Assembly (NCBI GenBank): GCA_963682025.1
Contig: OY821519.1
Span: 1,693,501-1,757,500 of the forward strand
Source of the DNA: Cordilura impudica
Lineage: Eukaryota > Arthropoda > Insecta > Diptera > Scathophagidae
Reading direction: 5' to 3'
DNA: 64,000 nucleotides
Every line of letters begins with the position of its first letter. Position 1 is the first letter of the stretch. This document shows positions 11,101-22,363 of the stretch, piece by piece. The notes below the pieces were generated by a model, which was not told the origin of the DNA, searched no databases, and saw nothing but the letters and a program-made list of their open reading frames with translations. The position numbers and the translations under genes were made by a program.

Positions 11101-11216
11101 TGTATTTGAATTTGTATAAACAATAAAACAATAGTATTTTGTTATTGTTTTTTTATTTTTCTCATACACGTTTAACTCTTAAAACACCTTAACTTGAAGA
11201 AGTTTAGAACTACAAT

Positions 11217-11249
11217 AATGCTGATTCCCAGAGTGAAGTTGAATTTATA
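11217..11249 (-). promoter_or_regulatory. Candidate TATA/initiator promoter of the Tyr-rich gene
   Basis: On the minus strand TATAAATT (from 11249) is followed 27 bases later by ATCAGCATT, with the candidate start A at 11222. That leaves a 122-base 5' UTR before the ATG at 11100. The spacing is a little short and the initiator is imperfect. Confidence 0.45.
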
Positions 11250-11589
11250 TTTTGTAGCTTTCCGGATGAGTTGATGAGTGTTTATTTGGCAGCCAATTTA
11301 AAATTGTTTATTACTCATGTGTTTTTTTCTTTTTAATTTTCATAATAACAACTGCTCAAGATTGTACATAATTTGTATCTTAAAATTAATATTTAAGTGT
11401 TTTAAAGGCGATTTTATTTTCGAAAAACGTTTATGTACAAAAGAAACTTTATGACAATGTAAACAATATAATAAAGTAATGAAGGGTGTGTGCGAGTAGT
11501 TTTGAATTGGCTTTAAGATTATGAGTTGTGCAGTTTACAAATGTAATGTTGGCTGTAAGTGAGACTACATAAAATAGCACAAATAAACA
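11250..11589. other. AT-rich upstream spacer
   Basis: No gene is recognised. It is the upstream flank of the Tyr-rich gene, and any enhancer here would not be visible by eye. Confidence 0.4.
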
Positions 11590-12670
11590 TAAGATCATTA
11601 TAGTGGACTTAGACTGGTTATACGATACGCTATGAATTTTGAGTAATGGTCTTAGACCCAACTTTGTTAAAATCAGAATTGGACATAGAAAGTTTAAATA
11701 AACCAAGTTTCATGTGCCATTGTTATTACTTTGCACCCTGCAGATATGAAAAAGTTCATTATATTTTTCTATGGGAACCAAGTAAAAATATGGATCGATC
11801 GTTACCATAATTTGTAAAATCACTTATTTTACTCGAAAACATAGACTTAGCAAATTTGAGAAAGATCGATGCAATTTATTTTGTTTTTTTGATAGGATTA
11901 AGTAAATATCGGGAGTCGGGAACTATGACTCAAAACGGTCCTACGTTTTTAGACTATTTATTTATACTAGCAGATTACAGCGCTCGAAATTCGAGTGCAA
12001 TTTCTAGGCAACTTTATTTATCAACTTAGCCAATTCACAAACCAACAAACATTTTTTTGGTTTATTATTATTGTGAATGAAGATGATAAATTCATTAACA
12101 AACACATTAACAATTTTACTAAACACACACATAGCATATGTATAATTTTATGTATGTGTTAGTAGCAGCTTTAAATGCAATTTAGTCAAAATAAAGGAAA
12201 AAATTTAAAAATCTGTAAATCTGAGGAACAGCTACAAATAAATACCTTTCAAGTAATATACGTTTGATCAAAAGCGGGATAAAACGGTAGAATAAAAAAT
12301 CAGTAACAAAAAATCGCCTAGCCTATTAATATTATAGATATGTAATAAACAGACATATAACCGATATTCTTATGATAATCTTGATCTTTATCTCTGAATA
12401 CGGAAAAATTTTCATCAATTTCAATAGCAATAATCTTACGGTCGTCAAAAGATTATGTACCAAATATCATCAAAATATTCATATATATATTTGCGACCCG
12501 TAGTTTATATTGAAACACACAGATATCAGACAGACAGACGGACGGAAGAACACCGTCAAATCGACTCTGAGTCGATCGATGTAATAAAAGTTGGACCATG
12601 GCAATTAATATTGGATGTTATAAACATTTGCACAAATTCCTTATACTTTCGCCACATAGCGGTGTAGGGT
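11590..12670 (+). mobile_element. DINE/Helentron-like repeat, split copy
   Basis: The left part (11590-11966) has TTATACGATACGCTATGA, then GCAGATATGAAAAAGTTCAT. The right part (12339-12670) has ATTTGCGACCCGTAGTTT, CAGACAGACGGACGG, CGACTCTGAGTCGATCGATG and AGCGGTGTAGGGTACC. Together they follow the order of the intact copy at 53523-54304. The two halves are interrupted exactly by a small Helitron at 11967-12338. It is diverged and non-coding. Confidence 0.75.
11967..12338 (-). mobile_element. Small Helitron, copy 3, nested
   Basis: CTAG at 11967-11970 and a TC start at 12338 bound it, with A before and T after on the minus strand. The palindrome CTCGAAATTCGAG is intact at 11984-11996. Removing it rejoins the host repeat (TTTATA/TGTAATAAAC), which confirms both ends. 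Confidence 0.85.
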
Positions 12671-13005
12671 ACCGACTATACGATATTTTACACCATGTTG
12701 TTCCGAAAAGAGCGTTGGGTTCAACCCCACTGGGACATAAATATAATTATGAACCGAATTTAAGTTAGATTGCCAGATATTTTCGACGGAAAATACTTTA
12801 AAGTTCATAGCGAATGTGAATATTATATATGGCCTAGGGCTGCGTGAAATACTAGTTGAAGAACTAGGTGAAATTCTAGGGGTTCCATGAAAGATATGGA
12901 ATGTTGGTCCACCGAGTCAATTCGAATAAGATCTCTTAAAACTGGTATCAATAGTGAAAGCCAGGTCGACTAGACTAATATTTCAAAGCTTTATTGGTTT
13001 ACACC
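12671..13005. other. Intergenic spacer
   Basis: There is no gene. The GCTGCGTGAAATACTAG block near 12840 looks repeat-like but has no partner here. Confidence 0.35.
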
Positions 13006-13799
13006 ATTTCCAATTGTATTTTAGAAAATATCAATTGAATTTCAGAAAAAATCGATTGTGTTTCAGAAAATATCAATAGATTTTTAGAAATTATCAAATG
13101 AAAAACATCTATTATCAAATCTATTACAGAAAGCATCAAATTTATTTCAGAAATATCAATTGCATTTCAGAATCAAAAAACAGTTTACCCTACAAAACCG
13201 GAAAATTGTTATTATTTTTCTTAGTGATTTGCAGTGAAAGAAAATGTTTACCAATATTTGAACTTGCTCCTCATGTGAAGAAGAAGAAGAAGAAGAAGAA
13301 GAGGAGATTAATTATTGATCAGCTACAATATAAAAAAAAAGACAGAAATCGTTTAAGTTAAAAAAAATCATGTGAGTCTGATCACAGGAAGATGTGTAAA
13401 CATCTAGTAATTAAAGATTTTTTTATGTCATTTTTTAAAATCAAACAGAAAGCGTCATCTATGTATCACTTATAGCAAAAACTTTTTCAGCTAATTCAAC
13501 AACCCTTTGCTGTAAAACGTTAAAAATATCCCAATATAAACGTATATAAGTGATACATAGATGACGCTTTTAAAAAAATGGCATAAAAAAACAATTTTAT
13601 ATCATAATTTTTTCACCAATACAATCATAAGTCACACAGCGTTATGTGTCAGCTCTCACCTATTACGTGTTTCACTGTTTTTGTGATTGTATTGTGAAAT
13701 GGAAATTTACCCCCCTGCGCGTATAGATGTTTACACATCAAAAAATCATACAAATGTTGAAATTCTATTGATATTTTCTGAAATACAATTGGAAATGAC
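13006..13799. mobile_element. Fold-back structure enclosing a gatgtgtaaacatct element
   Basis: The outer arms, TTTCCAATTGTATTTTAGAA at 13007-13026 and its inverse at about 13778-13797, extend through AAAATATCAAT. Inside the left arm are tandem TTTCAGAAAATATCAATTG units (13020-13180) and a GAA tract (13278-13301). Nested within is a palindrome-ended element: AGATGTGTAAACATCTAG at about 13390 to CGCGTATAGATGTTTACACA at 13736. That inner element has a second inverted pair, GCGTCATCTATGTATCACTTA at 13451 and its inverse near 13545-13566. It is non-coding. Confidence 0.65.
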
Positions 13800-14410
13800 A
13801 TATAACTTTTTAATAACATTTTAAGGCGATTGATACCTACCACGTGTAGAGTAGTAAGAAATAATATATGTTGTTTAACCTTTGTCCTTAATTTAAATTT
13901 TTCATATTTTCAGAAATTTTTTCAGAAGGAGTTATTTTAATGTTTTGATTTTTAGTACTTTATAAATTTTGTTCCATATTTCATGAAAATTAAATTAGGT
14001 CCACGATTTTATAAATTCTAAAATAACACGATTTTATTCCAATTTTTTATTTCAAACACATCAATGGTCATTAAACAACAAAATGTTAAATTATAAATAG
14101 TAATTACTAGTACACTGCAAGTTACTGGTCGTAAACGTTTTGTTTCAAACAATTTAATACAACATGTCTGTTAGTTTGGGTAGGCGGCATTTTTCTTAGA
14201 TGACTTTTTAATCTTTGTTTACCACCAAAATAAATATAACAGATAATTGGTGAGTATTTGCTTAACGCAAAGCATACATCACAATATACACATACAACTA
14301 CGGTCATTCAAATAGTAGCACCTGTTTTTCATAAAATTTCATTCAAAAGAGTTTGAACTGGATGTTAAATAATACTTTTAATTTAAAACTAACCTAAGTT
14401 TTCTTTATTT
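13800..14410. other. AT-rich spacer
   Basis: No gene, RNA or repeat end was recognised. Confidence 0.4.
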
Positions 14411-15166
14411 TTATACCCTATACCACTATGTGGTTTGGGTATAATGACTTTGTGCTGCTGTTTGTAACAACCAAAAATATTTGACTTAAACCCATCTTTA
14501 ATTATACCGATCGAATCAGAATCACTTTCTGAGTTGATTTAACAATGTCCGTCCGTCCGTCCGTCCGTCCGTCCGTCTGTGTGTCCATGTAAACCTTGTA
14601 ATCAAACTGCAGGTCGCAAATATGAATATATTTTGATGAAATTTGGTATATAAGCTTCTGTCGGCCATGGGATGAACGCTATTGAAATTGGTGAGAATCA
14701 GTCCATGTTCAGACCTATCCCCCATACAAATTACCCCTATGAAATCGGCATAAATTGTCATAAGATCCAAATTGTCATATAGATCTTACTCAAATTGGGT
14801 TTATATGCGTTCATTACATCCATTAATGAGTAGTCCAAAAATGATCCCTTTGGCCCCATATAGAGCTGCTTCCCGATTTTCAATTAAATCTATCAAAAAC
14901 AAAAATATTGCACAGATTCTTCTCAAATTTGTTTGTATATATTTTTGCAAAGTACAAGAGACTTTACCCAACATGATCAGGATCGGTCCATTTTTGGACC
15001 TAGTCCCCATATAGATATAGCATCCGATATGAACTTTTTCATATCTGCAGCCAAAAAAATTAATAAAAACCCCACTCAAATTTGGTTTTTGCTTATTTTC
15101 TATGTCCAGTTAGTTGGGCCTAAGAGATTGGGTTTCTAAACGACTATAATTTTCTTACTTGTTTTT
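14411..15166 (-). mobile_element. DINE/Helentron-like repeat, minus copy
   Basis: It begins TATACCCTATACCACTATGT, contains a GTCC microsatellite at 14548-14578 next to TCAGAATCACTTTCTGA, and ends GACTATAATTTTCTTACTTG. The order is the inverse of the plus copies at 28133 and 53523. The end palindrome GTCGGTCTAGACCGAC has been lost. Confidence 0.75.
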
Positions 15167-15800
15167 AAATGTATTCTTAAATTAACACATTACTACCTAG
15201 TTTGCTTATTTTTAATATTAGTAATTTTTAGCCAAGAATCATTTGATTTTTTTTTTATTTTTTTTGAATTATGGTATAACTTCTAAGGTTTCAAAACATT
15301 CTAATAGGGATCAAACTTTGGGTATTATAACGCCGGCCGCGTTAAATTATGAGTTTCATTAGTGTTCTATGAAGTACTTAGGGAACTTATAGGATTTTTA
15401 TTCTAGCAATCAATAGTAATTAATTCTTTCTATAGAAGACATGATCATTATTTTAAAAAAAAAGAAATTATAATAAAAACTGGGCGAAAAGAAAAACAAT
15501 TAACTTTAAATTTAATTGGTATTCGGAATCAATGTTTCAGTATCGGCAACAGTTATAAAGTGGTAGCCGTACTCAACATTGGGTGTAATATTGAGTTTAA
15601 GACGCAGATGGAGGGTAACAAAAAATTCGGCACAGCCGAATTTAACACTCTTACTTGTATTACAATAATAATAAAGTGCTCAATAAATGGTACACTGTTA
15701 TTTTTTTATGTTTGTTGGTGTACTAGTAACATACGAGTATGTTCAGCGTCACTCTTTGAAAACAATTACATTGTTCCGTAATTTATACCGTTATCTTCAA
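15167..15800. other. Spacer with a repeat end
   Basis: At 15612-15658 it holds GGAGGGTAACAAAAAATTCG and the palindrome TTCGGCACAGCCGAA, followed by CTTACTTGTA. This is the minus-strand version of the repeat end at 30178. The rest is AT-rich with no gene. Confidence 0.5.
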
Positions 15801-16870
15801 ATTTTTGTGAACACTTGTGTAACTAACAGGTCATTTAATTTCTTTTTTTCGTGATTCCGTGTAGTTGCATTAAATACAAAACATCAAAACAATTTGAAAT
15901 TAATCATATTTTATTGTAAGGTATTTGGAATATATATTTTTTTAAGTTGTAATATAAATGTCAATTGTTATAGCCGAAATAACTATGCCTTATCCCAACT
16001 CAAATTGAAGCGGCAAGTGTGTGCGTGAAATTGGAAAAAAAAATATGGTGTGTTTATTGGGTTTGTTTCAAAGCTCCGTTGAGAGCGCTACAGATGACAA
16101 TAATGAATAAGGGAAACTCTACAAATTGATGTGTCCAACCAGACAATACGTAGATGTCTCAAAGAGAGCGGAATGAGAGCAAAAATAAAAATTAAGAAGC
16201 CGCTTTTGTCAACCAAGCAACGGGCTACTCGCCTTAAATTCGCAAAAAACATGTGGATTGGACGCCTGAATAGTGGAACCTATTAACATGGCCGACGAAT
16301 CGAAAATAAATTGATTAGGCTCCGATGGCAGGGTTTGGTATTGGTATGATATAAAAGTAGGTATCACATCGCGTAATATTCAAGAGACCATGAAATTTAG
16401 AGGAGATTCCTTAATGATCTGGGGTTCCTTCCAAGTAGAAAAGTTAGGAATCGTTCGAAAAAATTATGGTATAATGAAGGCAGAACATTATAGAGATTCC
16501 TGCCTGCCTAGCCTCGAAGTTTTTCTTTGTGAACCAGGTGGCACCCTTTTTATGCAGGATAATTATCACAAGCATAAAGTCAAGGTGACCATTAAGTGGC
16601 TTCAGGAGAATAATATTAAGTGTATGGATTGGCCCCAACAATCGCCGGACCTTAATCCAATAGAAAATTTATGGAATATCTTAAAAAAGAAAATTATAAC
16701 GAGAAGGACAGGGCAGAGGCGAAAAAAGAATGGTCCAAAATAGATAGGTTAATTTTACGAAATTTAAAAATAGTATCAAAGCTAAAGGTGGTCATGTTAA
16801 ATACCAAAATATCGTTTTTAATAATTAATTTAAGCCAATGTTCACAAGCTCACAGAAGTGTTCACAAAAT
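15801..16870 (+). mobile_element. Decayed Tc1-like transposon
   Basis: The ends match as imperfect inverted repeats: TTTTTGTGAACACTTGTGT at about 15802-15820 and its inverse (CACAGAAGTGTTCACAAAAT) at 16851-16870. A second GTTCACAAG copy lies just inside the right end at 16840. The body encodes a broken DD34E transposase. A TA target duplication could not be placed with confidence. Confidence 0.75.
16131..16743 (+). pseudogene. Tc1-family transposase (DD34E), broken
   Basis: At 16131-16260 one frame reads SNQTIRRCLKESGMRAK then LLSTKQRATRLKFAKN, the Tc1 DNA-binding domain and linker. A frame change follows. In the next frame the first catalytic Asp is in ADESKIN (codon 16294-16296), and an in-frame TGA sits at 16312-16314. 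The frame from 16390 reads SLMIWGSF, then MQDN with the second Asp at 16558-16560. SPDLNPIENLW follows with Glu at 16663-16665, exactly 34 residues on. The C-terminus ends at 16743. At least one frameshift and one stop make it inactive. Confidence 0.85.
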
Positions 16871-17263
16871 CTATTTGTTTTCTAACCTCTTTCTTTTAAC
16901 TCATACTCTCTGTCGTGGGTCAACCCCATTCCCCCTACTCCAATTGATCTGAAACCTGGCCCATAGTCTTGTTGTGACCACAGATTAATTTTGCGGTAGT
17001 CATGCACAGTCATGCATAGTCACGCACAGTTGCGGAGTGATCTAAATGTCATTTTCCCTCATCCGATCGATCTCAAACTTGGTCCATACACTTGTTGTGA
17101 AAAAAAGATTAACTTTGACTTAGTCACGCACAGCCACGCATGGTCACGCACAGTCACGGAGGGGTTTAAAATGTATTTCCCCTCACCCAATCAAGCTGAA
17201 ACTTGGTCGATATACTTGCTGTAAAAAAAAATTAGCTTCGACATAGTCATGCGCAATCACGCA
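16871..17263. repeat. ~125-bp GTCACGCA tandem array, left part
   Basis: Units contain GATCTGAAACCTGGCCCATA, CTTGTTGTGA, AGATTAA and a run of CACGCACAGTCACG. About three units run up to the errantivirus, and the array resumes at 24251. Related arrays lie at 2850-3000 (one unit) and, inverted, at 51910-52355. The last four bases, CGCA at 17260-17263, are the retrovirus target duplication. Confidence 0.8.
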
Positions 17264-17531
17264 AGTTACGTATCCCCTCCACAACTAATTGTAACGGCTG
17301 GCAAAGTGTAGTGACCATTTAGAATCTTATTGCATTTTTGTATCGCAACATTTTTTGTATTATATTTCTGTTTTATTCCCACACTTTGCCAGACAGCAAC
17401 GTAAGCATTTTTGTCTGCGTTGCTTAGCCCTAATTGTATTTTAAATATTTTTAAGCCTCAGTCTTAAGATTCATTTAAATAAAGATAGATATATCACAAT
17501 TTTCTTTGTGTATTTTATTTTATCTATAATT
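17264..17531 (+). repeat. Errantivirus 5' LTR
   Basis: 268 bases from AGTTACGTATCCCC to TCTATAATT. A probable poly(A) signal AATAAA lies near 17478. It matches the 3' LTR throughout by eye. Confidence 0.95.
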
Positions 17532-17541
17532 GGCGCAGTCG
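17531..17541 (+). other. Primer-binding site
   Basis: TGGCGCAGTCG directly follows, sharing one base with, the LTR. This is the tRNA primer site form used by 17.6/297-type errantiviruses, reported there as tRNA-Ser. Confidence 0.8.
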
Positions 17542-17808
17542 TAAGTAACTTATTCCAAAGAATAAGTGAAAAGAACCAAAAAAAAAAAAAAAAAAAAAAA
17601 AATAGGACTAAGTGAACGCAAAAACAATTAAATAAGTATCATTAAGATTAAAAACAAAAAATAAATAAAAAGAAATTAATGAATTAAATAACATTAAAAA
17701 CCAGAAAATTGTAAAATAAAAAATATATTAAACAAAAAAAAAAAAACCAAAAACCAAAATTGAAAAGTAAAAAATTAATAAACAACAACGATAAGAGACC
17801 AAATTTTT

Positions 17809-19164
17809 ATGAACAACAAACGAAATAATACTTTCGACTCACATCGCAAACTAAACGAAAAAAACATGGCAGAACATTTGCAGCAAAGAATAGTAGAACT
17901 TGAAATGGTTCTAAAACAACAGGAGTTGAAAATAAATCAACAACAGCAACAGCTGGAACAACAACAACAAATCAATTTACAACAGCAACTACAACAGGAT
18001 CAACAACAACAGCAAATACAACAAGCTCAACAACAACAGCAGCTACAATATGATCAACAACAACAGCAACTACAACAGGTACAACAGCAGCATCAACAAT
18101 TTTTATTTAATATGTCGGCCAAGGACGTCATCGAACAATTTCGGCGTCTTAAGCCACTTGAGGAGAACCACAATTGCAGATCATTTATAAATGCCGTGGA
18201 GACAAACCTCACTCTTTGTGGAAATAACCACGATCTTATTAAGTTTTGCGTTAAAATTGTTGCAAACGAAAAGGTTCTTGGGAACGCTGGCCGAAGAGTG
18301 AGGGAGTTACAAATCAATGCTACCTGGGAGGAGATGAAAGCCAAAATTCTACAGGAGTTCAGCCCGAAAAGGACTTATGCGGAGGTCTTCAATTCTTGCA
18401 GGACTATAAAAGTAAGAAATTTAAGCGAATTATTTAGTTATTTTGAGAGATGTAAATACGAGGTAAATGATATTTATTTAGCTGATCCATTTAAACCTGG
18501 CATATGTAGACCAGAAAACGTTGATAGGGATTTGGGTGACATATTGTTGGAAAAAATAGATGGACCAATAAGGGCACATATAGGTGAACATGAAACAATG
18601 ACCGATGTAATTGCCAAATATACGAAATTAAAATTATTACATGATACTAGGGCCATAGCTTTTGACCATAGAGTTAATTTGCAATATAAACGGAGACCAG
18701 AGAACAATAATAATAGCGGTAACAATAATAATTACAATAGTAATAATAAGAACAATAATAATAGTGGTAATAATAATTACAATAGCAATAAAAATTATAA
18801 TAATAATAAAAATAACAGCAATAATAATAATAAGAACAATAATAATTATAATAATAATAATAGTTATGATAATAATAATACTAGTAATAACAAGAACAAT
18901 AATAATAATAACAGTAATAATAACCGGTACAATAATAACTATAACCGCAATAATGGCAACAACAGCGGAAGTTATTACAACAATAATAATCGACAAGGGA
19001 CAAGTTCAAATAGGACTCGTACTTCACACATGAGCGTTGATCGCGGAGAAAGTGTAGGGCACGTTACAAACGATTACAATAACGGCACCATGATGGACAT
19101 TAGTAATGTCGAGGAAAACGAGGTAAATTTTTTGACAATGCCTCCAAATCTAAACTGCCCATAA
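17809..19164 (+). CDS. gag: Errantivirus Gag polyprotein
   Basis: 451 aa in a single intact frame. Residues 20-100 form a Gln-rich coiled-coil region with many QQQ runs. Residues about 101-300 are the conserved part, starting MSAKDVIEQFRRLKPLEE, and correspond to the capsid-like Gag domain that assembles the particle. Residues about 305-400 are a long Asn-rich tract encoded by AAT/AAC repeats. No CCHC zinc knuckle is present; basic residues in the Asn tract may bind RNA instead, which is inference. An upstream-most ATG was chosen; MAEHLQQRIVE at residue 20 is an alternative. The frame overlaps pol, which is in the -1 frame. Confidence 0.9.
   Translation: MNNKRNNTFDSHRKLNEKNMAEHLQQRIVELEMVLKQQELKINQQQQQLEQQQQINLQQQLQQDQQQQQIQQAQQQQQLQYDQQQQQLQQVQQQHQQFLFNMSAKDVIEQFRRLKPLEENHNCRSFINAVETNLTLCGNNHDLIKFCVKIVANEKVLGNAGRRVRELQINATWEEMKAKILQEFSPKRTYAEVFNSCRTIKVRNLSELFSYFERCKYEVNDIYLADPFKPGICRPENVDRDLGDILLEKIDGPIRAHIGEHETMTDVIAKYTKLKLLHDTRAIAFDHRVNLQYKRRPENNNNSGNNNNYNSNNKNNNNSGNNNYNSNKNYNNNKNNSNNNNKNNNNYNNNNSYDNNNTSNNKNNNNNNSNNNRYNNNYNRNNGNNSGSYYNNNNRQGTSSNRTRTSHMSVDRGESVGHVTNDYNNGTMMDISNVEENEVNFLTMPPNLNCP
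19125..19131 (+). promoter_or_regulatory. Candidate -1 frameshift site between gag and pol
   Basis: In the gag frame the heptamer reads A AAT TTT, fitting the X XXY YYZ pattern. The pol frame is open from here through the protease, and the gag stop is at 19162-19164, 31 bases later. A downstream stimulatory structure was not identified. Confidence 0.6.
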
Positions 19165-22100
19165 TAATAATTACTATAGGTAGGCAAAGAATTAAATGCC
19201 TTATAGATACTGGCTCAACAACGAGCATTGTTAAGCGGAATAAATTAGTTGAAAATTACCCGGAACAAAAACTTAAAAAACCTATTAAATATCGAACGAT
19301 AAACGGAATTGATGAAATACATTTTCAAATAGTAACACCTTTTCCAAAAGACTTTAATTGTAGCGGAACGCTTAGTTGGAAAGTAATTGACTTTCAGAAT
19401 GATAAATATGATGCTATAATCGGACAAGATTTTTTGATACCCCTTAAGGCGAGAATAAATAACGAACATGGTTATGTGGAAATTTTGGGTGATAAATTCC
19501 TTTTCGAAGAGATGCACTACCCTTTTCATATAGAGAACATAGGTTTACTCGAACCAATTTTGAAAGAAAATGTTTTAAACAAGCTTGATTTTAGCCATTT
19601 GAATGAAGAAGAGACTGGAACGATAACAAATCTTCTTACTGAATTTAAAGATCTATTTTATTTCGAGGGAGATAATCTTTCAGCTACAACTGAAATAGAA
19701 CATCAAATAATTACTAACACTGACAAACCCTTATATTCGAAAATATATCGGTACCCTCAAATCCATGAAGGTGAAATAGAAAAGCAAATAAATGAAATGT
19801 TGAAACAAAATATTATCCGTGAGAGCAATTCTGCTTATAATAGCCCTTTGTGGATTGTTCCCAAAAAGAACGATAATTCTGGGGAGAAACAATGGAGAAT
19901 AGTAATTGACTATCGAAAACTGAATGAGCATACGATAGAGGACAAATATCCTATACCTAACTTAAATGGACTATTAGATAAGCTGGGTAGAGCACAATAT
20001 TTTTCGACCATAGACCTAGCTAAGGGTTTCCATCAGATACTTCTTAGGGAAGAGGATAGAAAAAAACGGCCTTTTCTACTCCTTTTGGGCACTATGAGTT
20101 TATACGAATGCCCTTTGGCCTCAAAAATGCACCATCAACCTTTCAGAGATTGATGAATTCGCTACTTAGAAATTTTATAAATAAGACATGTGTTGTTTAT
20201 ATGGACGACATACTAATATTTAGTTCATCCTTAATGGAACATATTAATAACATCAAGGATATACTTAGAACCTTGAGAAATGCCAAACTAAAGATACAAA
20301 TAAATAAATGTGATTTCCTCAAAAAGGAAACGCAATTTCTGGGTCATGTACTAACAACTTGTGGTGTAAAACCAGATCCTAACAAAATCTCTATAATACA
20401 GAAGCTTAAGCTTCCAGATACCGAAAAGCAAATTAAGTCATTTTTAGGAATGACCGGATTTTATCGAAAATTCATCCATAATTACGCTAAAATAGCATAT
20501 CCAATGATTAGGTATCTAAAGAAGAACGGAAAGGTAAATAAAAATGACCCTAACTACATAGTAGCCTTCGAAAAACTTAAGGAGCTCATAACAAATTCTC
20601 CCGTATTAAGATATCCAAATTTTTCTAAGCGTTTCAGAATTGTCACCGATGCAAGCAATAATGCAATTGGAGCTGTCTTAACTCAAGATGGTCACCCAGT
20701 TGCATATGCTTCGCGAACGCTTAACAAACACGAAACAAACTATGCAACAATTGAAAAGGAATTGTTGGCAATGGTTTGGGGTGTTAAATACTTTAGGCCA
20801 TATATATACGGACAAGAATTTGACTTGGAAAGCGATCACCAACCCCTGAAGTGGCTTATGAGCAAATATTCGGGCAGGGATATAAGCCCAAGGCTACAGA
20901 GATACCTTATTGAATTAGGCGAATATAATTTTAAAATAGAATATATAAAAGGAAAGTGTAACTATATTGCAGACTTTCTAAGTAGAATTAATGCGGAGAC
21001 AAATGAGATAAATTTAGCAGAAATATTTAATGAAGATTTTATACATAATGGAGACACAAGTAATGACGGAGATTCTATGGATGTTCAAACGATACACTCT
21101 CAAGAGGAAGACTTTAATGATGGTATTCCAATTTTGGATACTGTAGTCAATCGTTTTAAAATTCAAATTATTGTAGTGGAGAATAAGGAAACGGACACGA
21201 TAACAGTTTTTGGTAATAAACGAATTTATATAGATAGAAACGACATTGAAAACGAGAACGTGTCTAATATTCTAAGGAGAGAAATCATTAAAGGAAAAAT
21301 AGGAATATATTCGGAGGTGACTGATCATGAATATTATAAGGTTCAGTTGCAATTGATTGAAGAATTTCCCGATAAAGAAAAATTTAAATTTGTTAAGTGT
21401 TCCTACTTTGCTAAAGATATAGACGATGACAATGAGCTGAATAGGCAAATAGCATTATTCCATAAGTATGAGAGCGGACATTCTGGTATTATAGCTACAT
21501 ACGAAAATATCAAACATAAAGTATACAACCCGCATCTAAAATTATCAATTCACAAGATAATAAACAACTGTCATATTTGCTCATCAGCAAAATACGACAG
21601 AAACCCAATTAAAAATAAATTCAGATTAACTGAAACCCCTTCCACAACGAATGAAATAATTCATGTTGATACTTATGTCAACAGTAAACATTCATTCATA
21701 ATTTTCATTGACAAATTTTCAAAACATGTAGTTTCATTTTATTTGCACGACAGAAATAGTCAAACCCTAGTTGGGAAGATTCGGGCATTTTTGGCCATTA
21801 AGGGCAATGTTACTAAATTTGTACTAGACAATGAATTCAATAACGCAAATGTAATGAATTTCCTTGATCAGGAGGGAATTCAATATCATTTTACAAAACC
21901 GAATAGCCATACCGGTAATTCGGATATTGAAAGATTCAATAGTACGATCACAGAGAAAATCAGAGTCTTTAATTTAGAGGAAAAACTTCCGATAAATACC
22001 CAAATTAATAAGGCGATAAAACTGTACAATAGTAACTATCATAGCACGATAAAATGTAGTCCCTTAGATGTGCAGAATAAATTGATCAATCATAGCATTA

Positions 22101-22363
22101 TAAAGGAAAGATTAGAAAATGCAAAATGCAAAATGATTCAAAGAAGAAATGAATCTAGGGAAAACTACGTAGAAAATAGGAAAGAAGGTTACATAAAGAA
22201 TTACAGAAACGTAAGGCACAAGGAACAACCTAAGTTTAGGAAACAAAAATTGGAAAATGTTCATGTTTCTAATATTAAAAGACCTTCGAAATTTTCAGAT
22301 TCTCATAATAACACTACTGCTAATGTCCCTGACGCAGCTGAGTCGAGCAACTCTGCAAGTTAA
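19131..22363 (+). pseudogene. pol: Errantivirus Pol polyprotein, one frame break
   Basis: Pol lies in the -1 frame relative to gag. The protease active site DTG is at 19206-19214. Reverse transcriptase starts near 19740 with NSAYNSPLWIVPKK and DYRKLNEH. The frame then breaks at a run of seven A (20060-20066), and the first part runs on to a stop at 20153. The second part, in the next -1 frame, carries MPFGLKNAPSTF, the catalytic YMDD at 20198-20209, RNase H (TDASNNAIG near 20650), the integrase zinc motif (HKYESGH, CHIC, 21460-21580) and catalytic D, D, E near 21665, 21828 and 21926. It ends at 22363, overlapping env by 107 bases. Apart from the single break all domains look intact; a sequencing error in the A run is possible. 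Confidence 0.93.

Noticed and set aside
18637..18996. Minus-strand Ile/Val-rich 119-codon frame, and a plus-strand counterpart
   Set aside because: They are shadows of the AAT/AAC repeat in gag read in other frames.
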